A stretch of 64,000 nt of DNA, from assembly GCA_013112585.1 (NCBI GenBank), contig JABFGH010000005.1:94501-158500 (forward strand). The letters run 5' to 3'. Shown piece after piece: positions 1-10,002 of this stretch. The notes under the pieces are model-generated. The model did no database searches and was not told where the DNA came from. It saw only the letters and a list, made by a program, of their open reading frames with translations. This stretch comes from Ignavibacteriota bacterium. Lineage in GTDB: Bacteria > Bacteroidota > Ignavibacteria > Ignavibacteriales > Melioribacteraceae. Both the position numbers and the translations under genes were made by a program. The number at the start of each line of letters is the position of its first letter. The first letter of the stretch is position 1.

Positions 1-1
1 A

Positions 2-211
2 AATTTATCAGTTAGAATTAGAGCTAATGCAGCCGGATGTTTAGATGCATGTGAATATGGTGCAGTTATCGTTGTTTACCCCGAACAAGTTTGGTACGGC
101 GGTGTAACAATTGCAGATGTTGACGATATTATTACCGATCATATAATGAATGATGTGCCGGTTGAAAGATTAAAAATTAAAGACAAAAAATTTAACAAAG
201 ATGGCAACTAA
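2..211 (+). CDS. Thioredoxin-like [2Fe-2S] ferredoxin, 3' part only
   Basis: The gene enters from the left edge and only its last 69 codons are present. The visible peptide has a Cys-rich stretch (AAGCLDACEYGAVIVVYPE) followed by VWYGGV and a PVERLKI-type tail. This is the C-terminal half of the thioredoxin-fold [2Fe-2S] ferredoxin family, where these two Cys supply half of the cluster ligands. A role as a small soluble electron carrier is inferred from the family; no partner is visible. The stop codon overlaps the first codons of nth by 11 bases, so the two genes are probably translationally coupled. Confidence 0.75.
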   Translation, partial: NLSVRIRANAAGCLDACEYGAVIVVYPEQVWYGGVTIADVDDIITDHIMNDVPVERLKIKDKKFNKDGN

Positions 212-845
212 AAAAGAGAAAAAGAAAGCTGCTGAAATTTTAGATATTCTAAAAGCTGATTACCCAAAAGTTGAACCGGCACTAAATTATAAAAGTCCAT
301 TTCAACTTGTGATTGCAACTATCCTTTCCGCTCAGTGTACTGATGCAAGGGTAAATATTGTAACTAAGGATTTATTCAAAAAGTATAAAACTCCAAAAGA
401 CTTTTTAAATGTAGAAAACGTAGAATTGGAAAAAGATATTTACTCTACGGGCTTCTACAAAAACAAAGCAAAAAACATAAAAGCATGCTGCGCAAAATTG
501 ATAAATGATTTCAACGGCAAAGTACCTAATAACTTTGATGATTTAGTTACACTGCCGGGAGTTGGAAGAAAAACAGCAAGTGTTGTTGCAGGCAATGCAT
601 TCGGTATTCCCTCTATTGCGGTGGATACACATGTAATAAGGCTATCGAATTTACTCGGATTCATTAATTCCAAAGATGCGGTTAAAATTGAATTTAGATT
701 AAAAGAGTTATTTCCGGAAGAGGATTGGATTAACTTGAGTCATTGGCTGGCAACACACGGCAGAAACATCTGCATTGCACGAAGACCGAAATGCAGCGAA
801 TGTAAAATTGGTATGCTTTGCCCCAGCTTTACAAAACAAAAATAA
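201..845 (+). CDS. nth: Endonuclease III (base-excision repair glycosylase/AP lyase)
   Basis: This 214-residue protein is the normal length for Nth. It shows the helix-hairpin-helix LPGVGRKTASVV, which carries the catalytic Lys, followed by AVDTHVIRL with the catalytic Asp. A C-terminal four-Cys [4Fe-4S] loop (C-x6-C-x2-C-x5-C pattern within NICIARRPKCSECKIGMLC) follows. The family removes oxidised pyrimidines from DNA and nicks the abasic site. The start overlaps the preceding ferredoxin-like gene by 11 bases. Nothing is missing from the active site. Confidence 0.96.
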   Translation: MATKKEKKKAAEILDILKADYPKVEPALNYKSPFQLVIATILSAQCTDARVNIVTKDLFKKYKTPKDFLNVENVELEKDIYSTGFYKNKAKNIKACCAKLINDFNGKVPNNFDDLVTLPGVGRKTASVVAGNAFGIPSIAVDTHVIRLSNLLGFINSKDAVKIEFRLKELFPEEDWINLSHWLATHGRNICIARRPKCSECKIGMLCPSFTKQK

Positions 846-861
846 AATAAGAAAGGAAATT

Positions 862-1431
862 ATGACGAACGATATTCACCGGGACAGGAATTTTTGTTTA
901 GAAATTTTGAAAGAATACACTAAAAGCGAAAGTTTGCTGAAGCATGCATTTGCTGTTGAGGCATGCGTTGAAGCTTATGCCGAAAAATTTAATGAGGATA
1001 AATTATTTTGGTCAAACGCTGCATTGCTTCACGATTTCGATTATGAGATGTATCCTACGGAAAAAGAACATCCATTTAAGGGTTCGGAAATTCTAAAAGA
1101 AAAAGGATTTAATGAGGAATTCAGGAATACAATTTTATCTCATGCAGATTATTCGGGTGTGCCGCGGGATACACTTCTTAAAAAAGTATTATTTGCATGC
1201 GATGAGTTAGCCGGCTTTATTACCGCAGTAACTTATGTTCGCCCAAGCAAATCAATAGATGAAGTAAAAGTAAAATCTGTTAAGAAGAAATTGAAAGATA
1301 AAGCATTTGCCAGGGCAGTCAGCCGGGAAGATATTACAAGCGGGGCAGAGGAGCTTGGTGTCGATATGGATGATCATATTCAATTTTGTATTGATGCAAT
1401 GAAAAATAAAAAAGATATCCTCGGACTATAA
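862..1431 (+). CDS. HD-domain protein (putative metal-dependent phosphohydrolase)
   Basis: The open frame extends upstream into nth, but the ATG at 862 is preceded by GAAAGGA (851-857), so it is the preferred start and gives 189 residues. The protein carries the HD pattern: an upstream His in LLKHAFAVE, the HD pair in AALLHDFDYE, a His in KEHPFKG and another in ILSHADYSG. Proteins of this type are usually small metal-dependent phosphohydrolases acting on nucleotides; the substrate cannot be read from sequence. It lies 16 bases after nth and is probably co-transcribed with it. Confidence 0.85.
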   Translation: MTNDIHRDRNFCLEILKEYTKSESLLKHAFAVEACVEAYAEKFNEDKLFWSNAALLHDFDYEMYPTEKEHPFKGSEILKEKGFNEEFRNTILSHADYSGVPRDTLLKKVLFACDELAGFITAVTYVRPSKSIDEVKVKSVKKKLKDKAFARAVSREDITSGAEELGVDMDDHIQFCIDAMKNKKDILGL

Positions 1432-1523
1432 ATATGACTTGCATCAGAATAAATCATCTCTAATATTTGTAATTATTGATGTCAATCATTTTAAATATTG
1501 TTTTAGCTAAATTATTAAATGAC

Positions 1524-1555
1524 TTGACAATTTAGATACAAGATAACTAAATTAG
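1524..1555 (+). promoter_or_regulatory. Candidate promoter for the porU operon
   Basis: TTGACA begins at 1524 and TAAATTAG begins exactly 24 bases later at 1548. This is an imperfect match to the Bacteroidota -33/-7 pattern (TTTG or TTG, then TAnnTTTG). The same 24-base spacing occurs at 44269-44300. It sits about 115 bases upstream of the porU start in a non-coding stretch that otherwise shows nothing. Assigned by pattern and position only. Confidence 0.3.
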
Positions 1556-1671
1556 TTACCTAAAAATTAAGGGAAGTTTATATAGAACAATTTGCTACTT
1601 TTTTTGGATTGAATTATTGGAGTTTTATTTCTAATTAGTCTTTTAAATGACTAATGAATCTGGAGTTTCTC

Positions 1672-4600
1672 TTGATTAAACGCAAATTGTACATATCGAT
1701 TTTCCTATTTTTTTATACGCTCGTAAGCGCAGCTTCCGATATAAAAATAATCTCTTCCTCAGAATCCAACTTAACTTTTGAATTTACTCCAAACTATGAC
1801 GCTATTGATACAATAAAAATTAATGGTGAAGAATTTTTATCTGTATCCTTTTCAAATGATTTTTCAAGGTCTTATTCAGAATATGGAATGCCGCAGATTA
1901 AATTTAGAGGTGTAGATGTTGGAGTGCCCTCGGAATATGGAAATACAATACAAGTTGTTAATGCCGATTATAAAATAGTTAAAGGGAAATTAACTCCCGT
2001 TCCTTTTGTAAAGCAAGACGAGTTTTCTTATTCATTGGAGTACAATGCCGGAGAAAATTATTATTCTCAAAAAGAAACTGAATTAGCGGCGTTTGGTGTT
2101 AGCGGTATGCTTAGAGAATTACCCGTTCAAAAAATAAATATTTTTCCGGTTCAATTTGATGCATCTAAAAATGAGATTAAAATATACACTAGAATTAGAG
2201 TAAGAATAAATTTTGCAGCTTCTAAAACTGAATCTCGGTTAATAACTGACAGCAGAATGAAAGATGCTGTAATAAATTATGGTACAGCACAGAAATGGGG
2301 AAAGAAGGATACAGAACGCTCACAAGGATTTAATAAAATAGCGGATAATTCACTTTTAAGCAGCGGAACATGGTACAAGTTTACAGCCCCAACCGAAGGC
2401 ATATATAAAATTGATTATAATTCTCTAAGTTCCTACGGTATCGATCCAAACAATGTTGATCCGAGGACAATAAGAATTTTTAGCAATGGCGGATTTCAAC
2501 TTTCTGAGGTAATAAATATTCCGCGTAACCCCGACTTAAATGAAATTGCTATTCAAGTTATAGGTGAGGCTGACGGTAAATTTGATGCAAATGATTATAT
2601 ACTTTTTTACGGTCGCTCAACCGACTTCTGGTACTACAATCAAAATTCGAATAAAATTATTCGAAATAAACATTTTTACGATGATGATAATTATTATTTA
2701 ATAACTTCCGGCGGTGCAAACGGTAAAAGAGTTGCACCAAAACCTTCAATAGCTGAAACTAATACTTTCAAACAAACCACAACAACGGCTGCATTATATC
2801 ATGAAGATGATCTGTTCAACATCATTAAATCGGGTAGAATTTATGTCGGTGAGGCTTTTTCGTCTTCAAACAATAGCAGAACTTATATTAATACATTACC
2901 CAACCTGATACCGAATACTGAGATTAATTATAAAATAAGTTTTGTTAATTACTCTGATGCTGATATAGTGCCCACTGTCTCTCTGCAAGTTTCTGAAAAT
3001 GGGAGCCAAATATTATCAAGTACATTATTTAGACCTATACAATATAGAGACGGGAGAGAAAATATTTTTTATCCGACTTATACCGGCAGTTTACCCGGTA
3101 ATATGAGCAGTTTAAAATTTGTGTTTAATTCACCAAGTCCCGTTGTTACAGGTTACCTGGATTATTTTGAAATACAGTATCAAGCATACATGCGTGCTAA
3201 TAGTGATATTCTAACATTTTTTGCTAAAGATACTTCTGCATCAATTGAATATACAATTTCCGATTTTACAAACAGTGCAATAAATATTTATGATGTAACA
3301 GATTATTCAGATGTAAAAGTAATTACCGGTGCAGCAATTAGCGGGGGACAAGCAACATTCAAAGCAAATGAAGTTGAAGGTACGCCGGGTAAGTACTTTG
3401 CATGTGCAACAGCACAAATGAAAACCCCAAGTAATCCCGTTAAAATTGATAACTCAAATTTACGCGGCAATATTGCCGGTGCCGATTTTGTAATAATCTC
3501 CAACAAAGTATTTAAAGAACAAGCTGAAAGATTAAGAGATTACAGAGCAAATACTTCACCCAATAAACTTTCAACCCGTTTAGTCTATATTGACGATATT
3601 TTTAATGAGTTTTCAAATGGACTGCTGGACCCAACAGCAATAAGAGATTTTTTAAAGTATGCTTACGATAACTGGCAGCCTAAACCTTTTTATGTTTTAT
3701 TTTTTGGCGACGGTACTTATGATTACTTAAACAAAGAAGGTTTTGATAATAATTTTATTCCAACATACCAAACAGTTGAATCATGGCATTACGTCAATGC
3801 TTATCCTACCGATGATTATTTTGTACGTGTATCGGGTAACCTTGATAATAATTATATTGACTTTGCCCACGGCAGGTTAAATATTAATACAAATGAAGAA
3901 GCAGAAATAATAATTAATAAAATTATTGAATATGAAAATGAACAGCCGCAGGGATTATGGCGAAATAGAATTACTTTAGTTGCCGATGACGGCTGGGCGC
4001 CTGATGCTCCAAATCAAAATGAAGGAGCTCTGCATACAAAACAGTCTGAGAGATTATCAACTAATTATATACCCGAATATTTTAATCAGCATAAAATTTA
4101 TCTCGCTGCCTATCCGGTAGTGTTTACAGGGCTTGGACGAAGAAAGCCTGATGTGAATACGGCAATTATCGATGCTGTAAATAATGGCACATTGTTATTA
4201 AACTTTATTGGTCACGGCAACAGAAAAACCTGGGCACACGAAAGAGTTTTTGAAAGAGAAGTTTCAATACCTCAATTTAATAACAAAGAGTATTTCTTTT
4301 TAACAGCGGCAACATGCAACTTTGGAGAGTATGATAATCCGGGTGTACCGAGTGCAACTGAAGAAATGCTGCTATTAGAGGGAAAAGGAATGATCGGAGG
4401 ATTTTCGGCTTCGCGTCCGGTTTATTCAGGTCCTAATACAGAGCTAAATGATAGTTTGTACAAAGCCCTTTTAGGGCGTAAAGATTCATTAAATCAGCCT
4501 GTAAGAATTGGATGGGCGTTCTGGCGGGCAAAACAATCGAGTATTGGCAGTGGTGATAATTCCGAAAAATTTCACATATTCGGCGATCCTACATTAAAAT

Positions 4601-5688
4601 TAAATGTACCTCAAATTCCTGTTAAAATTGATTCTGTAAATGGTCAGAACTTAGATATTGACATTCAACTGAGCGCACTTGGTAAAGTTAAATTGGATGG
4701 AAGAGTTTTACATTCAGATAGTTCACAAAATTCCGGTTTCAACGGTGAGGCTATAATCACGGTTTTTGATTCCGAAAGAATTGTTGACCTTAAAGAATTA
4801 ATTGACAGCCCGAGCAGAAGAAGAATGGTTGTACAGGGTGGAGTAATTTTCAGAGGAAGAGCATCGGTAAATAATGGTAATTTTGCCGCTTCGTTTGTAG
4901 TTCCTAAAGATATTTCATACGATAATGATAAGGGAAAAATAGTTGCCTACATTTTTAATGATCAAATTGACGGCGTTGGATTTACTAAAAATATCATAAT
5001 TGGGGGAACCGACTCAACCGTGGCAGATGATGGAAACGGACCCGAAATTGAAATATTTTACGACAATTTTGATTATGAAAACTCTTATATGGTTAATCCC
5101 GATTTTACTCTTTTAGTTAAACTAAGTGATGAAACCGGCTTGAATACAACAGGCACAGGCGTTGGACACAAATTAGAAGGTATAATTAATGATAATGAAA
5201 AGAATACACTCGATTTGACTAATTCATTTATCGGCGATTTAGACTCCGGCGGAAAATCGGGTACAATAAATTATAAATTTAGTTCTTTGGAATCCGGTGA
5301 CTATAATATTAAAATTAAAGCATGGGATGTATTCAATAATGCTTCAGTAGAGGAAAGTTATTTTACAGTAGTTAATTCCGATAACATAGTTTTAAGAGAT
5401 GTTGTAAATTATCCAAATCCTTTTTCTTCAACCACAACATTTACATTTCAGCACAACTTGGATTCCCCTGTTGATGTAAAAATTAAAATTTACACTGTAG
5501 CAGGAAGATTAATAAAAAATATAGAAAGCGGTATGATAACTGATAAATTTGTAAAGATTCCCTGGAACGGATTAGATGAGGACGGCAGTATGCTTGCCAA
5601 CGGAACATATTTTTACAAATTGGTAGTTGAATCGCTCGACGGCAGCTTTAAAGAAAATGTACTTGGAAAAATGGCTGTTATTAGGTAA
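1672..5688 (+). CDS. porU: Type IX secretion system sortase PorU (C25 gingipain-like peptidase)
   Basis: I place the start at TTG 1672, preceded by GGAG (1662-1665), giving 1338 residues with a clean signal peptide (IKRKLYISIFLFFYTLVSA). An in-frame ATG at 1654 lacks a ribosome site. The C25 catalytic pair is visible as His848 in FIGHGNRKTW and Cys882 in TAATCNFGEYDNPG. The C-terminus is a sorting domain beginning NYPNPFSSTTTF and ending GKMAVIR. In Bacteroidota, PorU removes the sorting domain from T9SS cargo at the outer membrane and links cargo to surface glycolipid. porV follows directly, the classic neighbour. Confidence 0.92.
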   Translation: MIKRKLYISIFLFFYTLVSAASDIKIISSSESNLTFEFTPNYDAIDTIKINGEEFLSVSFSNDFSRSYSEYGMPQIKFRGVDVGVPSEYGNTIQVVNADYKIVKGKLTPVPFVKQDEFSYSLEYNAGENYYSQKETELAAFGVSGMLRELPVQKINIFPVQFDASKNEIKIYTRIRVRINFAASKTESRLITDSRMKDAVINYGTAQKWGKKDTERSQGFNKIADNSLLSSGTWYKFTAPTEGIYKIDYNSLSSYGIDPNNVDPRTIRIFSNGGFQLSEVINIPRNPDLNEIAIQVIGEADGKFDANDYILFYGRSTDFWYYNQNSNKIIRNKHFYDDDNYYLITSGGANGKRVAPKPSIAETNTFKQTTTTAALYHEDDLFNIIKSGRIYVGEAFSSSNNSRTYINTLPNLIPNTEINYKISFVNYSDADIVPTVSLQVSENGSQILSSTLFRPIQYRDGRENIFYPTYTGSLPGNMSSLKFVFNSPSPVVTGYLDYFEIQYQAYMRANSDILTFFAKDTSASIEYTISDFTNSAINIYDVTDYSDVKVITGAAISGGQATFKANEVEGTPGKYFACATAQMKTPSNPVKIDNSNLRGNIAGADFVIISNKVFKEQAERLRDYRANTSPNKLSTRLVYIDDIFNEFSNGLLDPTAIRDFLKYAYDNWQPKPFYVLFFGDGTYDYLNKEGFDNNFIPTYQTVESWHYVNAYPTDDYFVRVSGNLDNNYIDFAHGRLNINTNEEAEIIINKIIEYENEQPQGLWRNRITLVADDGWAPDAPNQNEGALHTKQSERLSTNYIPEYFNQHKIYLAAYPVVFTGLGRRKPDVNTAIIDAVNNGTLLLNFIGHGNRKTWAHERVFEREVSIPQFNNKEYFFLTAATCNFGEYDNPGVPSATEEMLLLEGKGMIGGFSASRPVYSGPNTELNDSLYKALLGRKDSLNQPVRIGWAFWRAKQSSIGSGDNSEKFHIFGDPTLKLNVPQIPVKIDSVNGQNLDIDIQLSALGKVKLDGRVLHSDSSQNSGFNGEAIITVFDSERIVDLKELIDSPSRRRMVVQGGVIFRGRASVNNGNFAASFVVPKDISYDNDKGKIVAYIFNDQIDGVGFTKNIIIGGTDSTVADDGNGPEIEIFYDNFDYENSYMVNPDFTLLVKLSDETGLNTTGTGVGHKLEGIINDNEKNTLDLTNSFIGDLDSGGKSGTINYKFSSLESGDYNIKIKAWDVFNNASVEESYFTVVNSDNIVLRDVVNYPNPFSSTTTFTFQHNLDSPVDVKIKIYTVAGRLIKNIESGMITDKFVKIPWNGLDEDGSMLANGTYFYKLVVESLDGSFKENVLGKMAVIR

Positions 5689-5744
5689 AATTAAAGTTTT
5701 CAAAAACGAAAAAAAATATATACAATTTATTTGGAGGTAAATAA

Positions 5745-6917
5745 ATGAAACGATTAACAATGCTGCTTATAATAGGATTAACAATAGTCGGGTTTAATCA
5801 AAAAACTTCGGCTCAAGGCGAAGCAGCGGTGCCATTTCTTCTATTAGCACCAGACTCAAGAGCAGGCGGTATTGGTGAATCCGGTTCCGGTTTAGCTGAT
5901 AATTCTGCGGCTATTTTTTGGAACCCTGCCGGTATTGCTTTTCTTACCGGATCAGAGGTAAGCATTACGCATAGTAACTGGCTGCCGCAATTTAACTTAG
6001 ACCTATTTTATGATTACTTAACATACAGACAATATATTCAAGAAATAGGCGGCAGTGTAACAGCCAGCATTACCTATATGAACTTTGGTGAGTTTGTTCG
6101 AACAGGTGAAAACGATCCTACACCTCTCGGAACATTCCGCTCATTTGATGCCGCGCTTACATTAGGCTATGCAACAAAAATCCATAATGATTGGGGACTG
6201 GGCATAAACTTCCGACTCATTCATAGCCGGTTATCTGACAAAGGCGCCGGTGAAGAAGAGGGTGAAGGTGTGGCTACTTCTGTCAGTTTTGATATAGCTG
6301 CAATGTGGCGACCCGCTGAATTAGATATTCCTCTAATAGGTGATTTAAGTAATAGATTAAGTATAGGCTTGAACTTGAGTAATCTCGGTCCTAAAATTTA
6401 TTACATAGATCAAAAACAGGCTGACCCGATTCCAACAAATTTCCGATTAGGATTTGCAGTTAAATTAATGGAAGATGATTACAACTCACTTACATACACA
6501 CTCGATTTCAGCAAATTATTAATTGATAGAGATACAACAAAAGTTTCCGATGACAGAGCCGAATTTTATGAAGCTATTTTTACAGCCTGGGGCGATCAGC
6601 CGATAAGTGAAGAGCTTAGAGATATTGTTACATCAATGGGATTGGAATACTGGTATGGTAATATGGCTTTAGACGGATTCATGTTCGCTCTTAGAGCTGG
6701 TTACTTTTATGAGGATCCATCATTCGGAAACAGAAAATTTGTAACCATGGGTGCCGGAATTAGATACGATTTATACGGGTTTGATTTCAGTTACATTACT
6801 ACAGATGTGTTTAAGGGAGGTGAAAATCACCCGCTATCAGATACATTGCGATTTACATTATTAATTGGCTGGGGTAATACACCTTCAAGCAATAGAGGTT
6901 TTCCACGCGGAATATAG
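5745..6917 (+). CDS. porV: PorV-type outer-membrane beta-barrel of the T9SS
   Basis: A strong GGAGG (5733-5737) precedes the ATG. The 390-residue product has a signal peptide ending near TSAQG, then the PorV hallmark FLLLAPDSRAGGIGESG and NSAAIFWNPAGIAFL. After that come alternating amphipathic strands typical of a FadL-like 14-strand barrel, including SITYMNFGEF and LSIGLNLSNLGPKIYY. In known systems PorV shuttles cargo from the secretion pore to the PorU attachment complex. Placement 56 bases after porU supports this. Two shorter homologous barrels occur at 46956 and 47997, but this one has the best context for the true PorV. Confidence 0.9.
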   Translation: MKRLTMLLIIGLTIVGFNQKTSAQGEAAVPFLLLAPDSRAGGIGESGSGLADNSAAIFWNPAGIAFLTGSEVSITHSNWLPQFNLDLFYDYLTYRQYIQEIGGSVTASITYMNFGEFVRTGENDPTPLGTFRSFDAALTLGYATKIHNDWGLGINFRLIHSRLSDKGAGEEEGEGVATSVSFDIAAMWRPAELDIPLIGDLSNRLSIGLNLSNLGPKIYYIDQKQADPIPTNFRLGFAVKLMEDDYNSLTYTLDFSKLLIDRDTTKVSDDRAEFYEAIFTAWGDQPISEELRDIVTSMGLEYWYGNMALDGFMFALRAGYFYEDPSFGNRKFVTMGAGIRYDLYGFDFSYITTDVFKGGENHPLSDTLRFTLLIGWGNTPSSNRGFPRGI

Positions 6918-6923
6918 TTTATT

Positions 6924-9900
6924 ATGAAAAAAATATTTTTGATTCTTCTTACGATCATCAGTTTGGGCAGTTTAACTGCCCAATCTTTTGTTCACAAAAT
7001 TAATCCTTATCCTTCTCAAACTTTATCAAATATTAATCAATTAGATTCAGTTAAAATTTTAGCTGTAATGGTTGAGTTTCAGGAAGATAGAGATAACGCC
7101 ACTTTCGGCAACGGCAAATTCGGTTCAATTTATACCGGCGATAATGCAGTTAGTAAAGAAATTTTAGATCCATTACCGCACGATAAAAATTATTTTGAGG
7201 ACCATCTTCAATTTGCCGTTAATTATTATCAGAATGTTTCAAACGATAATTTTAATGTTAGTTTTACTGTGTTAGATAGCATAGTTACACTTTCGCAGAC
7301 AATGAGAAATTACTCGCCCGATCAAAACTCCGATGACCTTTCTCCGCTTGGCACTTTCGCACAGGAAGTATGGCAATTAGCTGATCAGGCAAATCCGCAG
7401 TTTAATTTTGCCGATTATGATATGTTCATGGTCTTTCATGCAGGTGTTGGTCGTGATGTAAACTTACCCGGCAGTATTGGTATAGAAAGAGATTTACCTT
7501 CTGTTTTTCTCGGCGAAAAAACTTTAAAAAATATTTTTGGTGAAGGATTTAACGGATTTGCTGTCAGCGGCGGCGGCTTTAATATTACTAACACCGCTGT
7601 GCTTCCCGTAACTGAATCAAGAGAGATAGCAGCAATTGGCGGCAGTGTTTTATTGGAGCTTTCAATAAACGGTTTAATTGTGGCTAACATTGCAAGTTAT
7701 ATGGGTTTGCCGGATCTATTCGATACCGAGACCGGATTGAGTGCTATCGGCAGATTCGGGTTAATGGATGGTCAATCAATATTTGCATACGGCGGTACTT
7801 TCCCTCCCGAGCCATCACCCTGGGAAAAAATACAATTCGGCTGGATTGAACCTACCCTGGTTGAATTCACTCAGCAGGAAATTTCATTAAACTTAGTCGC
7901 TCAGAAAGCCGCCGCAATTGGTGATACCACAATTCTTAAAATTCCAATAAATCAAACTGAATACTACCTGGTTGAAAATCGTTCACGAGACGCCCTAGGG
8001 AATGGAGCCGTTATCACCTATAAAGTAAATGGTGAGGAGCGTACACTAACCATTCCCGAAGATGTTGATGGTTTTAGAAGTTATAATGTTGATACTTTAG
8101 CCGGAGTTATTACCGGGGTTGATGAGTACGATTGGGCTGTGCCCGGTAATGGTATTGTAATTTGGCATATCGATGAAAAGATAATTAATGAAAAGCTGGC
8201 TTCAAATTCAATCAACGCTGATATTGAAAATAGAGGTGTTGATATTGAAGAAGCAGACGGCGTGCAGGACATAGGAGTTGAGTTTGTTACTATCTTTGGT
8301 GATGTTGTTATCGGCGAAGGGAGTGATGTAGATTTTTGGTATTCCGGTAACCCTGCTGCTTTATATGAAAATATTTTCAATGCTGATTCCAAACCGAATA
8401 CAAACGCTAACGACGGAGCGGCTAGTTTAATTTCAATTTCTGATTTTTCCGATATTTCTAACAAAATGTCATTCAAAGTTAAATTTGGAAAAGAGAAGTT
8501 CGGTATTGTCAGTTCCACGCAATTGCCCTGGACAGAAAAAGTTGAATTTATAAATACACAAAAGCTTTCTACAGGAAATGTATTTTATTTGATTTCAAAT
8601 AACCGGTTGGATAGAGTAAATGAGCAAGGTGAAGTTACAAACAGTTTTGACAGCTTCAGTTCATTTATGCCCGCCGCAATCGAATTAAATAATGATGAAT
8701 ATGTATTTGGAGTAGTTGGAACTCAGCTAAATGTTTTTAGAAAAACTAACAGTTTTGATTTAGTAAGCACTTTCAGTTTTGATGAAACTTTCTCATGTGC
8801 ACCTGTGATTAAACAAAATTCTACTGATGACATCGATATTGTTTTGGGAACTACAACAGGTAAAGTACTAGCTATTAGTTTAAATGCTGCTCAATCTTCA
8901 GACCCTGATACCAGTAATATTAGAATTATAACTGATCTCCTTGGTGAAAACGTGAAGCAAGTAAGCGTCTCAGAGTTTGGGCTTATCTCAGCGATTTCGG
9001 AAAACAATCATAATGGTCCTTCCGATTTTCAGCTAACGGATTATCAGTTTGAAGGTAAACTTGTAAAATTGGCAACAGCAGCCAATCGGTCCGGCTATGT
9101 TGATGTCGTTTCAGATGATAAAAATAATCTTTACGTTATTGAGAATGATAAGGTTACTGCAAGCTGGAAGGTTCCGGAAAGCAGTGATAGCCATACATTC
9201 AGCATTTCAAATTTTGGCGGTGATGCTGATAATTATATTTTTTATCCCGCAGGCAGTAAGTTGTATGCATATAATTTAACGGGAGCTTTAGCAGAAAATT
9301 TCCCTTATGAAGATAAAAAAGATCAAACCATTTGGGGAACTCCTTTATCGGCAGACTTAAATGCAGATTCAAAATCGGAGATTATTATAACAACTGATGA
9401 CGGAAGAATAATTGCACTTGATGGAACTGACGGAGAGATACTTGCTCCATTTCCACTTTCACTTGGTGCAAGAGGGAATTCAGCATCGGTAATTTATAAT
9501 AATCAATCGCCGGTATTCTTTGGTGAGTTGTTTACATTCTTTTCATTTGTTTCTGAGAATAATGAAATATCAATTTGGAAAATTGGTGATATTTCTGGAA
9601 GCCCAATGTGGGCGGGAGAATTCGGCGGTAACCTAAATAGTAGCTACGCCTCTGAACCGGCAGTTACTAATCCATTAGAAACCGAATATTTTCCTAAAAA
9701 TAAAGCATACAACTATCCTAACCCGGTTTATGATAATCAAACATTTATAAGATACTTTGTTTCGGAAGACTCAAATGTTGAAATAAAAATATTTGATTTA
9801 GCCGGTGATCTGGTCGATGAGTTGACTGATACAGCAATTGGAAATTTTGATAATGAAACTGTTTGGAATGTATCTGAAATTCAAAGCGGTGTTTATTTCG

Positions 9901-9971
9901 CTAATCTTGAAGTTACCGGCAACTCAGGAAACACCGATAGTAAGATCATTAAGATTGTAATAATTAAATAG
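6924..9971 (+). CDS. Secreted M6-peptidase-like protein with degenerate zinc site and T9SS sorting domain
   Basis: The protein has 1015 residues, with a signal peptide (MKKIFLILLTIISLGSLTAQ). An immune-inhibitor-A/M6-like region spans roughly residues 40-420, followed by a beta-rich central part and a C-terminal sorting domain (YNYPNPVYDNQTFIRYF to KIVIIK). M6 enzymes carry HExxH just before GLPDLxD. Here GLPDLFD is intact (residues 261-267), but the seven residues before it read ANIASYM, with no His or Glu. The zinc-binding motif is therefore gone while the downstream GRFGLMDG is kept. I infer a non-catalytic scaffold or binding role. It follows porV by six bases and is surely co-transcribed with it. 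Confidence 0.82.
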   Translation: MKKIFLILLTIISLGSLTAQSFVHKINPYPSQTLSNINQLDSVKILAVMVEFQEDRDNATFGNGKFGSIYTGDNAVSKEILDPLPHDKNYFEDHLQFAVNYYQNVSNDNFNVSFTVLDSIVTLSQTMRNYSPDQNSDDLSPLGTFAQEVWQLADQANPQFNFADYDMFMVFHAGVGRDVNLPGSIGIERDLPSVFLGEKTLKNIFGEGFNGFAVSGGGFNITNTAVLPVTESREIAAIGGSVLLELSINGLIVANIASYMGLPDLFDTETGLSAIGRFGLMDGQSIFAYGGTFPPEPSPWEKIQFGWIEPTLVEFTQQEISLNLVAQKAAAIGDTTILKIPINQTEYYLVENRSRDALGNGAVITYKVNGEERTLTIPEDVDGFRSYNVDTLAGVITGVDEYDWAVPGNGIVIWHIDEKIINEKLASNSINADIENRGVDIEEADGVQDIGVEFVTIFGDVVIGEGSDVDFWYSGNPAALYENIFNADSKPNTNANDGAASLISISDFSDISNKMSFKVKFGKEKFGIVSSTQLPWTEKVEFINTQKLSTGNVFYLISNNRLDRVNEQGEVTNSFDSFSSFMPAAIELNNDEYVFGVVGTQLNVFRKTNSFDLVSTFSFDETFSCAPVIKQNSTDDIDIVLGTTTGKVLAISLNAAQSSDPDTSNIRIITDLLGENVKQVSVSEFGLISAISENNHNGPSDFQLTDYQFEGKLVKLATAANRSGYVDVVSDDKNNLYVIENDKVTASWKVPESSDSHTFSISNFGGDADNYIFYPAGSKLYAYNLTGALAENFPYEDKKDQTIWGTPLSADLNADSKSEIIITTDDGRIIALDGTDGEILAPFPLSLGARGNSASVIYNNQSPVFFGELFTFFSFVSENNEISIWKIGDISGSPMWAGEFGGNLNSSYASEPAVTNPLETEYFPKNKAYNYPNPVYDNQTFIRYFVSEDSNVEIKIFDLAGDLVDELTDTAIGNFDNETVWNVSEIQSGVYFANLEVTGNSGNTDSKIIKIVIIK

Positions 9972-10002
9972 CAGCAGATTTTCTTTTACGGTTAATATAC
10001 TT

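Noticed and set aside
775-861. Upstream ATG for the HD-domain gene.
   Set aside because: It would add 29 residues read from within nth; the ATG at 862 has a good ribosome site and fits the family N-terminus.
8081-8518. A 145-codon open frame on the minus strand inside the M6-like gene.
   Set aside because: Its composition follows the complement of the real gene, with no start signal or motif.
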